From Zygnema cylindricum (taxonomy: Eukaryota; Streptophyta; Zygnematophyceae; Zygnematales; Zygnemataceae), in the NCBI GenBank assembly GCA_037447655.1, contig JBBHKE010000395.1, positions 245,948-309,947 on the forward strand: a stretch of 64,000 bases of DNA, read 5' to 3'. Positions within the stretch are counted from its first letter, which is position 1. Every line of letters starts with the position of its first letter. The notes under the pieces were generated by a model. The model had not been told where the DNA came from and made no database searches. It saw only the letters and a program-made list of their open reading frames with translations. Shown piece by piece: positions 1 to 11,007 of the stretch. The translations under genes and the position numbers were made by a program.

Positions 1-370
1 ATTTGCAACGCTAACCAGGATGTCACCTACTTCCACGATACCAAATAGTACAGAGTACAATAATGTTGGATTGTATGGACAATACAAAATTTTCATTTTT
101 TTTGGTTTTTTGGTTGACCGACCGTAACCGACCGTTTTTTTTTTTTGTGAATCAACCGACCGCAACTGCCCGACACTCAAAATTTGGCAACCAAATCCGT
201 TCTGGATCCGGCGCCGGCGGTCAGTTAACGGTTGGTCACGGTTTCGGTTGACCGTTTACGACCTCTGGTCGAAATAGCTATTAACGCTAATTGCGATACA
301 CAGTGTAATTTTACGACGCGATTTTGGAAAAATATCGTGTCTGCCGTTACTCCTATAGCAAACGCCACAT
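1..370. other. Intergenic DNA, no gene seen
   Basis: No coding region is supported. Around 285-313 there is a sequence resembling the right end of the TA-flanked MITE annotated next (gctaattgcgatacacagtg then TA), so an older eroded copy may end here; its left end is not recognisable. Confidence 0.5.
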
Positions 371-587
371 TACACCGCGAATCGCTATTGCAATAGCGTT
401 AACAAATACTAAGTGTTAAAAAACCATTAGTGTGATTAACGCTAATTGGGAATTCGGGGATTTTTAAGGAAATTAGTCACTCTAATTTGGCTTTTAGGGT
501 TTTTTTATTCACTCTATTTAAAAATTTGGGTAAAACTTTGGCGGCGCCAAATTAGTGTGATTCATGCTAATAGCGATTCGCGGTGTA
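371..587. mobile_element. TA-flanked MITE, copy 1
   Basis: A 217-bp non-coding element bounded by perfect inverted repeats: tacaccgcgaatcgctatt at 371-389 and its reverse complement at 569-587. If the outer TA is the target duplication, the terminal repeat proper begins CACCGCGAATCG, as expected for a Tc1/mariner-type MITE; the superfamily is inferred. Related copies with the same ends lie at 1395, 4757 and 6642, with a broken one at 3678. There is no ORF, so a transposase would act in trans. Confidence 0.75.
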
Positions 588-1394
588 CAGTACACGTCAC
601 TAAAGTGCAACATATCGATTCCGCCTTTGCTTAAACTGGATCCAGGAATGGGTTGTGTCCAATGGTTGATGAGCCGTACACAACATGGAACATGGATTTG
701 ATTCTCCACGTTTATGGGCTTAAACGTGGACCGTTGGATGCATAATCGGATACACCATCGTCTAACACTTTCACTTCGCAACAAGTGGCCTGGAATAGGT
801 CAATTCTAAGCGCCTGAAAGAATAGCATTGTGCCTCATGGAAAAGTGAACAAATATCCATGACTAGTGTGCGACCAGGTGGGTACACGTCACATATGACA
901 TGTGCCTTCCGCCAGAGAGGATGCGAGGCCACCTGAAGCCGCAATAAAATCTTTGACGGAGATATTGTTTCACGCTTCTGTCGCCATCCACTAACCATTT
1001 TGACATTTTCGTGCGCTTAAACAAATCTTCAGTTTCATCCGCCCGTACAAATTTTATTCAATGCGTCGTACGGTCACTTTTTACCTTCGCTAGTAACAAA
1101 TATGTGGTAACGATTTGTTGTTAGAGATTTTTTGAAGATTATTAGAATCGTATTCATCTATTACATGGACCAATCAAAACGTGCCACACAAATAAAATCT
1201 CGGTTACTGAGACGACACAATGGAACATTCGCTTCATTAAACGATTTTTTGACGTTTACTAAGACCGCGTAATGGAACAACGCTCTTAGCTGAATTGGAA
1301 CATACACATTTGTATTTCGTGACAGTCAGCCCCGATCGGTTCAGTTCAGTTTGGTTTGGCCACAAATTGATCCAAAGCGAACTAAACAGTAAAG
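588..1394. other. Intergenic DNA with possible eroded MITE
   Basis: No gene seen. The stretch from about 604 to 1285 may be an eroded relative of the Harbinger-like MITE at 3788: its right end (gaccgcgtaatggaac near 1252-1270) resembles gaccgcctaatggaatg there, and both contain a motif ccgttggatg. The left end is too diverged to be sure. Confidence 0.35.
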
Positions 1395-1615
1395 TACATC
1401 GCAAATCGTTATTAGCGTAGAAGTTTTTTTAGCGTATATGAATAATTACCGTTATTAACGCTAATTGGGAATTCGAAAATTTTCAAAGAAATCATTTACT
1501 CTAATTATAAATTAGGGTATTTTTTAAATAGTAAGAATAATTTAATTTGAGAATTTGGGAAAAATTCGGGGGAACCGAACTAACGTTCAATACGCTAATA
1601 ACGATTCACGGTGTA
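1395..1615. mobile_element. TA-flanked MITE, copy 2
   Basis: About 221 bp with inverted ends: tacatcgcaaatcgttatt on the left and aataacgattcacggtgta on the right. The interior shares the stretch ttattaacgctaattggga with copy 1. Non-coding and more diverged than copy 1. Confidence 0.7.
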
Positions 1616-1986
1616 CTGTACAGCAAGTAACAAACATTGGAAATTTTGAACCAAAACAAACCGTTGGATTCTGTAATAACCAGTGCACCCCAGATGGGTT
1701 ACATGTCACTGCAAACCGAGCCGATTCCTAACAGCTTGTACTGAGCAGACCAAAACATGGAATGAATTATATCCGATTGTCTACAGTTAGAAACGTTGTT
1801 TCAATGCTTAGGATGGAGAAATCATCCGGAAACAAAAAGAGAAAAAAACAAGCAAACATTTAGAGACATAACGGTCAAAAGATAATAGGTTAAGTATAAC
1901 AAATTACATAAACAAGACAACACCAGTTAAATAAAGTATCTCATCAATTAACTATAGAACATGACTGCCAACAACCCAACTACGAA

Positions 1987-1996
1987 NNNNNNNNNN
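1987..1996. other. Assembly gap (10 N)
   Basis: Ten Ns, probably a placeholder gap of unknown true size, so continuity across this point should not be assumed. Confidence 0.99.
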
Positions 1997-2127
1997 AGCT
2001 GGTTGTCTGAGGTAAAGCGTTTTCGCTTCAGGCACTTTCGCGAAGAGAGATAGTTAGAGGGTGATTGCGCAGATAGAGTGTTAAGAACGTTACTTTTTTC
2101 CGTTTTTTTCATAGCTAATTATGATAG

Positions 2128-2330
2128 CGTCGACGTCACTAATTCCAAAACATTCCGCCATGGTTTCCCGATTTTGTTTTTTCGTCCGTTCTCACTCTAC
2201 TTGCCACCAAAATAAGCTAAAAGACAGCCAAAATAAATATTTTATATATATCTTTCATTCGATACTTTTTTTGCCTTTTTTCATTGCAAGAATTGTGAGA
2301 TAGACGCGTTAGTGGGAGATTGATAGAGAG
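2128..2330. repeat. Dispersed repeat, copy 1 (partner 5360-5560)
   Basis: This stretch and 5360-5560 align along their length by eye, sharing gacgtcac, gccatgg, a pyrimidine-rich tract, ctctacttgc, caaaataa and gtgagata. The partner lies inside the MITE at 5085-6022, so this copy is probably the core of a second, older member whose ends I cannot find. Confidence 0.5.
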
Positions 2331-3426
2331 AAGCGCTTTCACGGACTTCGCTTTTGCGAAATGGAGTCTGTTGGTCGAAACCCCCTCCACGGCCCTTGTA
2401 CGGAAAAAAGGTCAGCGAATGTGCGATGGGTTTTCTTTTTGTACTCCGCGCACAAAATTGTCAGAAACTTTTGACACATGCGACATCGCTTGCCTATTCG
2501 CTCACCTCATGTAACTATATTTAAAATCACTTCGCGAGGTGAGTTTATATAAAGTTTGAAGATGAGCTGAAGGGACGCAAAATTGGGACAAACTACATCG
2601 CGCTAGACGACAAACTGTAGTACATCTAAATTTTCACGGTAACGCAACTTGTACAGTGGTAATTTCAATTTTTTGGTACGATTGCGGATTTTCACGTTTT
2701 TTTCTAAGTTATGGAGGAAAACGACATAAGATAAATGCAACTTTAGCACATGTGAAAGTACCCGAAGGGTAACCTTTTATCAGGCGTTCCCAATAATCGT
2801 ACGGTCACGTTTACTGGCGGTAATATTTGTAACACCTTCTCATCAGGTCGTGCCAGTGAAGCGAAAATTGCTAGTGTTAGATTGTGATTGGTACCACGGA
2901 TGATCTTGTTGAGCCGGTCGGGATTAATGAAAGATTTTAAAAGTACAAAATCTAAATTGCGTATCTGTACGGGCGAACGCAGATTAAAATAGTAGCATCA
3001 CCCTAATGTACAATCGTACCAACGGTCACGAAAATCGTTGCAAACTGGAAATTTGTACAAATGTCCATGAATGTACCATTTGTACGTTCATGCATTGTCG
3101 CTGTACCAGCGGAGGCGTGACAGGATGTCATACAACCAAGATTCTGTCGTCGAACAGGGTGGCTTTGATATCAGAAGGTACACGCCATTTGCCACACGTA
3201 AGTTTATTACTTCACGTCCGTCATGGATCGACTCTGACTTTTACAAGTGGCCAGCTCATTTTTTAGGGTTCGTGTTTTTGAACATGGCAAAAATCCTTTT
3301 TTGGAAATAGTGTGAAGAAAGAAATTGGGCGACAAAGGACCGTTTCGAGATTACTTTTTAAATTTTCAATTTTATTTTGTAACGTACATACCATGTGCAA
3401 ATTTTGTAAATTTTCGTTGGTTTTCC

Positions 3427-3464
3427 ATCGTGACACGTAGCTTATTCGTCCAACGTGTCACGAT
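3427..3464. repeat. Short inverted repeat (hairpin)
   Basis: Perfect 12-bp arms atcgtgacacgt (3427-3438) and acgtgtcacgat (3453-3464) separated by 14 bp and followed by a T run. The T run superficially recalls a terminator, but no gene lies upstream; it is probably part of an unrecognised repeat. Confidence 0.6.
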
Positions 3465-3677
3465 TTTTTTTTTTGTATCTGCCAACCCACCTGTTACAGG
3501 TACATTGGGAGCTACAGAGAAAAATGAAGCGAACGCCTCGCGGATGAACATCCGACGGTCAATATTACCTCCAACACGTTCGGAGAGTATTGGCAAGATT
3601 CTTTGTAATGTTGTTTCGCGTATAAAAACAAAATAAGCGGTACGAATTGGTACGGATAGTCGCGGATTTATGTTAAC

Positions 3678-3784
3678 TACACCGCGAATCGTAATTAGAG
3701 TAAATTACTCTAATTCGGTGCTCGAAATTTTGACTCTCTCACATGAAATAGAGTAAATGATTCTAATTTTTTCATTATTCTATT
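3678..3784. mobile_element. TA-flanked MITE, left part only
   Basis: Begins tacaccgcgaatcgtaatta like the other copies and shares interior words with the copy at 6642 (cgaaattttgactc, aatagagta). It stops where the Harbinger-like MITE begins at 3785-3788, so it was probably split by that insertion; the right part beyond 4534 is not clear. Confidence 0.5.
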
Positions 3785-3787
3785 TAA

Positions 3788-4530
3788 GGGTAACATTCCA
3801 TTAGACGAAAAGTGGGGTTCGTTACTGGACGCCGTACGTATTCATTCAACACCGTACAGATCTGTACCATCAATTTTTTTTTGGTCAGACGAAACATCGT
3901 TACTGGAAAGTTGTCGGGAAGCTCCAATGATGTAGGCGTGATTCCTGACCGTTGGATGTTTCACTATTTTAGATCCGCGAAGCAATCGGGCACATCATGT
4001 AGTGGGCCCCAACTCTCCTCGCGAGGAGAGTTGGGGCCCACGAGATGATTGCCATTGGTACACGTCAAAAATCAAATACATATCTACTTTGAACAAGCGA
4101 TCACAAGCGTGCACGTCGTACAGGCCATGTGCCGCCTGCCACGCTGAATGCATGTCAGGTTGAAAATATCCTCGCACGCTCCGTCTGATATCCACTGACA
4201 TTCGAGGTTTTGCCGCGACCTTCAAAGTTTGCCTCGTCCTTTTGCCTTCCGTTTCGAAATTTCGATTTCTATTTTCAAAATCAAAATCTGGCCGAAAATT
4301 TTATGTACAAATCATTAACTACTGTACCTTCGGTTGTACAGATGTTTCGTACAAATATCCCGTTTGTAGATTTTTTTAAGATTTTTAGAATCTGGACTGT
4401 AACCTATGTGGCGCCAATCATAATTGAGGAATGTTTGTTACTGGCCCGACATAATGGAGTGGACTTCTAGTAAACGTTGTCAGTAGACTTGTTCTTACAT
4501 TTACTGGGACCGCCTAATGGAATGTTACCC
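3788..4530. mobile_element. Harbinger-like MITE with TAA target duplication
   Basis: A 743-bp non-coding element with inverted ends GGGTAACATTCCATTAG (left) and CTAATGGAATGTTACCC (right), flanked on both sides by the trinucleotide TAA (3785-3787 and 4531-4533). A 3-bp TAA duplication with G-rich terminal repeats fits PIF/Harbinger; the superfamily is inferred since no transposase is present. It has an unusual perfect 40-bp palindrome at 4002-4041. Confidence 0.7.
4002..4041. repeat. Perfect 40-bp palindrome
   Basis: Arms of 20 bp (gtgggccccaactctcctcg and its reverse complement) meet with no spacer at 4021/4022. Flanks are partly complementary as well (atcat on both sides). It lies inside the MITE at 3788-4530. 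Confidence 0.9.
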
Positions 4531-4756
4531 TAAGCGTTACATTGTATTTAGACGCAAATTGAAACAAACCTCTTTAAAGTGAAGTACATTACTGTAAGTC
4601 CTGTACGGAAATAATAAAACGCACGAAATGAAATTTCATTTGTCAATGTAAGAATGCTGATTCGTAGATAATGTGACTGGATTTCGTCGCGCCTGACGAC
4701 GCGCATTTTTTTCATTTAATTTCAATTGATATTTTATGCCGGTTCATTTTATTATA

Positions 4757-4957
4757 TACCGTGAATCGTTATTAGCCTTATGTATTCTATATCGGCACCC
4801 CAAAATTTTGACATTGATACCTTAAATATAATAAATTACACTATTTAAGAACGTGGACCATAATTTGCCACGTCTCCAGGCACTAAATTAGAATGAATGA
4901 GGCTATATTTTTCTTTACACTAATAATTTCTATATGCTAATAACGATTAAAGTTGTA
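4757..4957. mobile_element. TA-flanked MITE, copy 3 (eroded)
   Basis: Left end taccgtgaatcgttattagc and right end gctaataacgattaaagttg form an imperfect inverted repeat about 200 bp apart, matching the other copies. Non-coding. Confidence 0.6.
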
Positions 4958-5084
4958 GTGTACAAAGTTTATTTCGTTTCGTGCATTTTAATATTTCGGT
5001 ACAAGATTTACAGTACACTACTTCAGTTTATAAAGGTTTCGTTTCAACTTGCGTCTAAATTCAATGTAACGCTTATACGACTAA

Positions 5085-6022
5085 GGGTACGTCCCCATGT
5101 AACCGATACTTTGAAAATGTATTTTGGACTGTAGTGAAGTGTTCCGTACTACTTTGAAAAGCGTCCCTATCTGCAAAAATGAAATCGAAACTTTGAAATG
5201 TGACAGTTGTAGACGTAGATACAACTTTGTGATGGTTGACGACAACTACGAAATTGGTGACGCCAACAAAAACATCGACAGTTGCAGCATTTACATTTTT
5301 TTTATTTTGTGACATGGTAGATGTTTAGGGTTTTGGAACATTGTAACGTCACGCTCACTTGTGACGTCACAAATTCAAGAACTTTCGGCCATGGATACCT
5401 GATTTCGTTCTCTCTACTTTTTTTGCTCTACTTGCTATAAAAATATACATAAAGGTTGTCAAAATAAGTATTTTTCAAATATTTTTCATTTTATACCAGT
5501 TTTGTCATGCCTCATTCTAAAAAGTGTGAGATAAAAGTGATAGTGTGAGAGGGAGAGGGTAAAAGAGGGACGGCGATGCAAAATTCTATCGAGGACCCAT
5601 GAATGGAATTGGAGGTCCGAGACCCCTGCAGATATTTTTCCGTACATGCACGTGACGGACAAGGAGAAAAATAGCGAGTACTCTCCCTCGTCCTAAAATT
5701 TTCCCACTCGTGTGGCGCATGCGTGGGTCATTTTTCATTCGTTGTTTGGGTGGTACTTTCCCTGAAATCAGGCCGTGAGGTGATTTTTGATAAAGCTTTT
5801 TTACGGGCTAGATTCTCTTGCCCGGGGGTCGAAAAAAGGAAAACGCCAAAATGCGTTTACATGACGACATACACGAAGTACATTCAAAGTATCGACTTGA
5901 GGTTTGTTGTAATTTTAAAGAATTTATTCTTTTGTATGGCTAAAGTTTTTCGCGTACGGAACTGCGTTTTTCAGTGAAAATGACAGATTAAAATCGATAC
6001 TTTAATGAATGGGGACGTATCC
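5085..6022. mobile_element. Second TAA-flanked Harbinger-like MITE
   Basis: A 938-bp non-coding element with terminal inverted repeats GGGTACGTCCCCAT (5085-5098) and its near-perfect complement ATGGGGACGTATCC (6009-6022; one mismatch). TAA flanks both ends (5082-5084 and 6023-6025). The interior holds one copy of the dispersed repeat shared with 2128-2330. No transposase is encoded. Confidence 0.7.
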
Positions 6023-6084
6023 TAAATATCAATTTCGTGGCTATCCAACGTGCTCTCACCGTGGAACTCACGTAACGACAAAAA

Positions 6085-6205
6085 ATGATTGTCTGCAACA
6101 CTTTTATTTACATGTGGTTGCCACACTTTTGTTACCGTAAACGTTCGCCGACCGTGTGAATTGTTAATTTTATTATGACGGTCGACGTTCGCAAGCGCAG
6201 CTTTG
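6085..6205. repeat. Dispersed repeat pair (partner 7050-7180)
   Basis: This stretch and 7050-7180 share tttacatgt, gttcgcc, tgtgaattgtt, ttatgacggtcgacgttcg (gtcgatgttcg in the partner) and the following aagcgc, in the same order and orientation. Origin unknown; they bracket a MITE copy and an LTR fragment. Confidence 0.5.
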
Positions 6206-6339
6206 GTAAAATATCCTCTACTTCAAAATCTGCCACTTTCTAAATATGGCGGCAGCCATGGCGTGCCTTTGATCTCACTCTCTTTCTTTGAAGTAAAACT
6301 AAAATAGAGAAGTGAACTATTAATTACCTCTTTTCAACA
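6204..6339 (-). repeat. Copia LTR fragment (U3 start)
   Basis: Nearly identical to the last 135 bp of the M2 3' LTR (25549-25684): it shares gtaaaatatcctctacttca, ccatggcgtgcctttgatc and gtgaactattaattacctc, and ends ttttcaaca, the complement of an LTR start TGTTGAAAA. The rest of the element is absent. Confidence 0.75.
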
Positions 6340-6641
6340 CTACTAATGTGTACTTTAAAAGTACAATTCTTGACAAAATGACGTGAGTGACTATGCGCAA
6401 CCAAAACAGTCAGTGCCATGATCAATTCCCTTGCTGTAATTGTACCGCCAATTTGAGTGAAGCGTCCAATATTCAGAATACACAGTTTGTTTTGTTGACA
6501 TTTTAGATTAGTTCAGGTTCATAAAGCTCATGATTATTAACTGGTATTCCAAATGACACACGAAGGCAAAATGTGCTCCGTTGTAAATATTAGAAGGGAA
6601 TTGCTAATCGCAGAGACAATTTTTGCTACGGGCAGGTACAG

Positions 6642-6813
6642 TACAGCGCGAATCGTAATAAGAGTTATATACGCTTTTTTCGTCACTCGAAATTTTGACT
6701 CAATCACCATAAATAGAGTACATTATTCTAAATTATTTTTTACATTATTTAAAGCATTTTTTGAATGAGCGTTAATAACTCTAATACAATGTCGTTTTAA
6801 ATAGTGTGGCGTA
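6642..6813. mobile_element. TA-flanked MITE, copy 4 (eroded)
   Basis: Begins tacagcgcgaatcgtaata, shares interior words with the partial copy at 3678, contains gcgttaata, and ends near ggcgta; the right inverted repeat is badly decayed so the end is approximate. Confidence 0.45.
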
Positions 6814-7299
6814 CAGTTGGTGTCTGACCGTGCAAAATTGTACTTTATTAAGTAAAAGAGTAGAAATAATGATTAATACGGGCCATTATCATATAACTGC
6901 GTGTTACCAAACATATTATTTTGTTTTGTGCGTGTTATTTTATACATATGACGCCGTCCTTTAATTTGTGTCCAAGTTCAACGTAACGGTTCACGATTAG
7001 ATTCCATTTTTGCGGCTAAGTTAAATTTCAGTATAATGGAGCTCACAAGAAGTGAGAAACTACCTGCAAACAACAATTTTGTTTACATGTATTTGTCGTG
7101 GTTTTTTCAAAGTAAACCTTCGCCGGCTATGTGAATTGTTTTTTTTTTATGACGGTCGATGTTCGTAAGCGCGACACTTTTTTAGCCGTCGTTACAATAT
7201 TTCGCCAGTCAAAGTTGTTTGACCGATTGACCGTCAAATCTGAACTCTAAAGTACATAACTTGTACTAAACTGAACTTCAAATGTACAATTTTTGACAT

Positions 7300-7944
7300 C
7301 TACCTGCGCGCAACAAAAATTCATATTAGCCACCATTTCCCCATCACCCCTATACACCAGATTCACAATTTTTTTTTCAACTTTTCCCCTCACAAAACTC
7401 AATTGTATATCCATATGCTTAGCCTTGAAATGATATTTTGGATTGGATGCAATTGGAATTGCAGCCAGATTATCACAAAACACTTCATGCACTCCTTTCT
7501 TCATATACCCCAATTCTTGCAATAAAGACTTGATCCACATCAGCTCTTTCACAGTAGAACAAAAAGCCATGTACTCAGCCTCCATAGTGGACTAAGCAAC
7601 CACCTTTTGTTGCTTGCTACTCCAGCAGCAAGCACCTTCCTCCACATACAACACATACCCAGAAGGGCATCTTGTCATAGGTGCATCCCCATAACTAGCA
7701 TCACTCTAAGTAGTGATGTCAGTGTGCTTCCCACCCTAGTGGAACCATAAATCTCTAGTTCCCACCAAGTATCTAATGACTCTCTTGGCTGCCTCCCAGT
7801 CTCTCTTCTTAGGATCATTAAGATTCCTACTGAGGACTCCAACTGCTGCTGCTATGTCTAGTCTAGTACAATTCATAAAGTAAATCAAGCTTCCTACAAT
7901 TTGTCTCTACGGAATAGACTTCATAAATTGTCTCTCTTCTAGAC
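7300..7944 (-). pseudogene. Copia RNase H (broken)
   Basis: Translation of 7247-7585 contains the RNase H acidic motifs MEAEYMA, FCDNLAA and HMDIQLSF; the part upstream (7586-7944) keeps recognisable words such as WSSKQQK and the NCTRLDIAA region but is cut by stops. After GEMVANM the copia reading ends and unrelated sequence follows, so the usual C-terminal tail is missing. Would have degraded the RNA strand during reverse transcription. Confidence 0.8.
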
Positions 7945-9103
7945 TCATCTCTCTTCTGGACTCATCTGATCATCTAGTATCATCACTCCGCCTTCTACAC
8001 TCCCATCACTTACATTCTTCAAGTCCATGGGAGTGGTACAACTGTTTGCCTTTTCTTTCTGAAATTTCTCAAGCATATTTCCGATAGCTTCTTTCTGAGT
8101 AAGTCTGATTATCCTCTTCCCCCTATCTCTTTCAATTTGAATTCCCAAAATATATTTAGCCTCCCCTAAATCCTTTATGTCAAATCTGCTCCTAAGATCT
8201 TTCTTTAGCTTATTGATCTTTTCCATAGACTTACTTAACACCAGCAAATCATCCACATAAATTGAAATTAAAATCACACCATTCTCATCCTCAAACATAT
8301 AAATAGAATGATCAAAAGTGATCCTAATATATCCCAGACTAGTGAGAAACTCATCTAGTTTCTTGTTCCATTGTGTGGGAGCCTACTTCAGTCCATATAA
8401 AGACTTTATGAGCCTGCAGACTTTGCTCTCCTCTCCTTCATCTACAAAACCCTCTGGCTACCGCATGAAGATTTCTTCCTCTAGTTCACTGTTGAGGAAG
8501 GTGGTCTTGATATCCATCTGGTGAATTTCCATGTCTTTTGTGCTGCTAGACTAAAGAGAATCCTTACAGATGGGAACCGAACCACAGGAGCAAAGTCTCC
8601 TCATAATCTATCCCTTTTTTTTGGGTGAACCCATTTGCTACCAACAGAGCCTTATATCTCTCAATGGTATTATCTGGGTTCAGCTTTAGTTTAAATACCC
8701 ATTTGAACCCGATAGGATTTTTGTCTTGAGGAGAATCCACTAGCTCCCAAGTATTCGCTTCCGTGATGGAAGCCATCTCATCATTTATAGCTCTGACCCA
8801 TCGGTCTTTCTCCGAACTGTCCATTGCCTTCGAGTATGATTGAGGCTCATTTGGGTGAGATAACTTTGTTACCTTGTGAGCAGCTTGTTTATCTTGTAGT
8901 CTTTTGCTGCTCCTCCGTCCTCGCTCAAAGTCCAAAGCTGGAATGGAGGAAAGTCTTGGATTCCTCTGCACTGTTTCATCTGCTCCCTTATCCATGAAAA
9001 CCGGTTTTGACTCCTCTTCCTCTCTCTCCGCAGAGTGTGTAGAAATATGAAGAGATTTTAGTATATCTCCCCCATTTTGGATCTCCCCTGACTCTGTAAT
9101 CAT
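7945..9103 (-). pseudogene. Copia reverse transcriptase (broken)
   Basis: Two main frames. The upstream one (8564-9103) carries the copia RT entry motifs [29 protein letters not shown] and GIDYEET; the downstream one (7945-8298) carries the catalytic YVDD (8248-8259), then DLGEAKYILGIQ and LTQKEAIGNML. The segment between (8299-8563, covering the LNGELEEEIF and SLYGLKQAP region) is interrupted by stops and a frameshift. Confidence 0.85.
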
Positions 9104-9121
9104 GTTTTCTCTTGTGTCTTT

Positions 9122-10353
9122 TCAGGGAAGATCTAAGTTATCCTCACTCTCGGACTCAAATTTGATTCTGATCTTCTTGGTGTATTTGAAGGGATCAAAT
9201 GACTTCCCTTCATCTATGACAACTAGGTGCTTTACCAGAATGATATCTTGTTTAGCTAAGTCATAGACTCTAAATCCTTTGACATCCTCATTGTATCCGA
9301 CAAAATATCCCGGTTTTCTTTTAGCATCTAGTTTCCAGTTTTTCTTATCTGTATCAAGATTGTAAACTTGACTACCGTATACTTTCAAGTGAGAAATATC
9401 CGGTTTCCTTCCAACCCATCTCTCATAAGGTGTCATTCCTTTGACGTTGTAGTGAGGACTCTATTTTTAATGTAGTTAGCACAGTTGATGGCTTCTACCC
9501 AAAATCTTTTTCCTATTTTCTTATCTGCCAACATACTACACACACTATCTCCCAAAGTTCGGTTCAACCTCTTAGCTACCCCATTTTGTTCTAGATTATT
9601 TGGTACAGTTTTCTGATGCTGAACTCCCTCATCTCTCAAGTATTTTTTGAACTGGTTAGAGGTGTACTCTCCCCCATTATCACTTCTTATTCTCTTAATG
9701 AGGGTTCCCTGCAACTTTTCACTCCAAGCTTGGTATTGTTTGAAGTACTTTGGTGTTTCAAACTTTGTTTTCAAGAAGTAGACTCTAGAATATCTGGACC
9801 AATCATCAGTAATTGTGAGCAAATACCTCTTCCCCCCGACCGAAGGTACTCTTGCTGGTCCCTAGATATCTGTATGGACCAGATCTAATACTTTCTCACC
9901 TCTATATGTGGGGGTTTTGGGAAAGGAAAGTCTGTGAGCCTTACCTTGGGCACAACCACTACAATCATCCATCATTTCATATCCCCAAACTGAATACCTT
10001 CTACCACACCCAGCTTCTTCATTTCCCTCAGCCTTTCAAAATGCACATGCCCCAACCGCTTATGCTAGATCATTAAGCTCGGGGCACCACCATAAGTAAG
10101 CACTCTTCTTTTCATTACTTAGGTTAAGCCTAAACATTCCTTGGCTACCCTTATCTGCTGTGAAGTAGACATCATCTCCGTACTTAGCTGTAAAGACTCC
10201 CTTTCTAGTGAACGTATCAAAATCCTTGTCATCTAATACAGAAGTAGACACAATATTTTTACTCAGATGAGAAATGTAAAGCACATATGAGAAGGTGAGT
10301 ATAGAAGTCTTACCCTCCACTAAGACTTTCAGATCTACCGATACGATTAGCAA
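9122..10353 (-). pseudogene. Copia integrase and end of protease region (broken)
   Basis: Frame 9433-9822 holds the integrase core: DDWSRYSRVYFLK, RSDNGGEYTS with the second catalytic Asp, and an LEQNGVAKR segment with the catalytic Glu. Frame 9122-9436 is the C-terminal domain (YERWVGRKPD, YGSQVY, KHLVVIDEGKSFDPF). Frame 10060-10353 is the protease-integrase linker (STSVLDDKDF, GVFTAKYGDDVYF). The HHCC zinc region between 9822 and 10060 is broken but a CSGCAQGK-like stretch is readable. Confidence 0.8.
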
Positions 10354-11007
10354 TTCCTATAATAGAGACGTGAAATACGAGCTTGAAAGCTAAAAACCAA
10401 ACAAAAGGTCTAATATGTTATAATATCCCCTAAAATACCATAAACATCTTAAAGTAACATAAACATAACTTACATCGGATGCTTGAGAGAAACGTAAGTG
10501 TACAGGTTGGTTTTGAAAGCAGGTCAAATGAAAAAAAAAATGTATCATACTTCTTATCTTTATAAAAATGTAAATGGAACACTATCATTTCTATTACCGT
10601 TTCACAAATGATTGATGACTTCGTGTCTAACTGCAATGCGTAAAATATATAAATAAAAGTCAATATTACCAAGTCGTATGTGAAGCAATCCTACATAAAA
10701 AAATGCTCTCAATTGAATTGTGCCATCAAATCCAACCAAATCAAGATACATGTAAACCATCTCCATTAAAAAAAAAATTGTATTACCATAAATTTTAAGA
10801 TTAGGAGTAGGTAAACTTGACCGCCCAACTCATATTCCTCCTATATAAAGCTTCCCCCAGCAAACATGTGTTTTTTTTTTTATCACATGCAGTCTCTATA
10901 TAAACCTGGACCCGATCAATCACTTTAATTATACTATTGATAAGGGTTATGGAGTGTAAGGAACTTTTATATAATACTAACTACCTTAGAGTGTGCGTGT
11001 AGGAAAC
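10346..11007. other. AT-rich intergenic DNA, nothing recognised
   Basis: AT-rich with several A or T homopolymers. No copia motif, LTR end or coding frame is recognisable; a short minus-strand frame at 10430-10672 has no recognisable motif and low-complexity composition. Confidence 0.6.

Larger units (their letters stand above)
1616..3660. other. Intergenic DNA with an assembly gap
   Basis: No gene is supported; the short reading frames have no recognisable motif. It holds a run of Ns (1987-1996), one copy of a dispersed repeat (2128-2330) and a short hairpin (3427-3464). Confidence 0.6.
7300..10345 (-). mobile_element. Truncated copia pol, no LTRs
   Basis: A minus-strand Ty1/copia polyprotein remnant running integrase to RNase H from right to left. 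Both ends are abrupt: on the left RNase H stops within the usual VADMxTKP segment near 7310, on the right it stops in the segment between protease and integrase near 10345. No LTR, PBS or polypurine tract (PPT) adjoins it. Stops and frameshifts break it into at least six reading frames. Sequence is closest to M1, M2 and P1. Confidence 0.85.

Noticed and set aside
3427-3480. Hairpin plus T run as a bacterial-type terminator
   Set aside because: The window is eukaryotic transposon DNA and there is no gene upstream.
3006-3636. Small protein genes in several overlapping short frames
   Set aside because: No start context, domain or conserved motif; overlapping frames on both strands in AT-rich repeat DNA are expected by chance.
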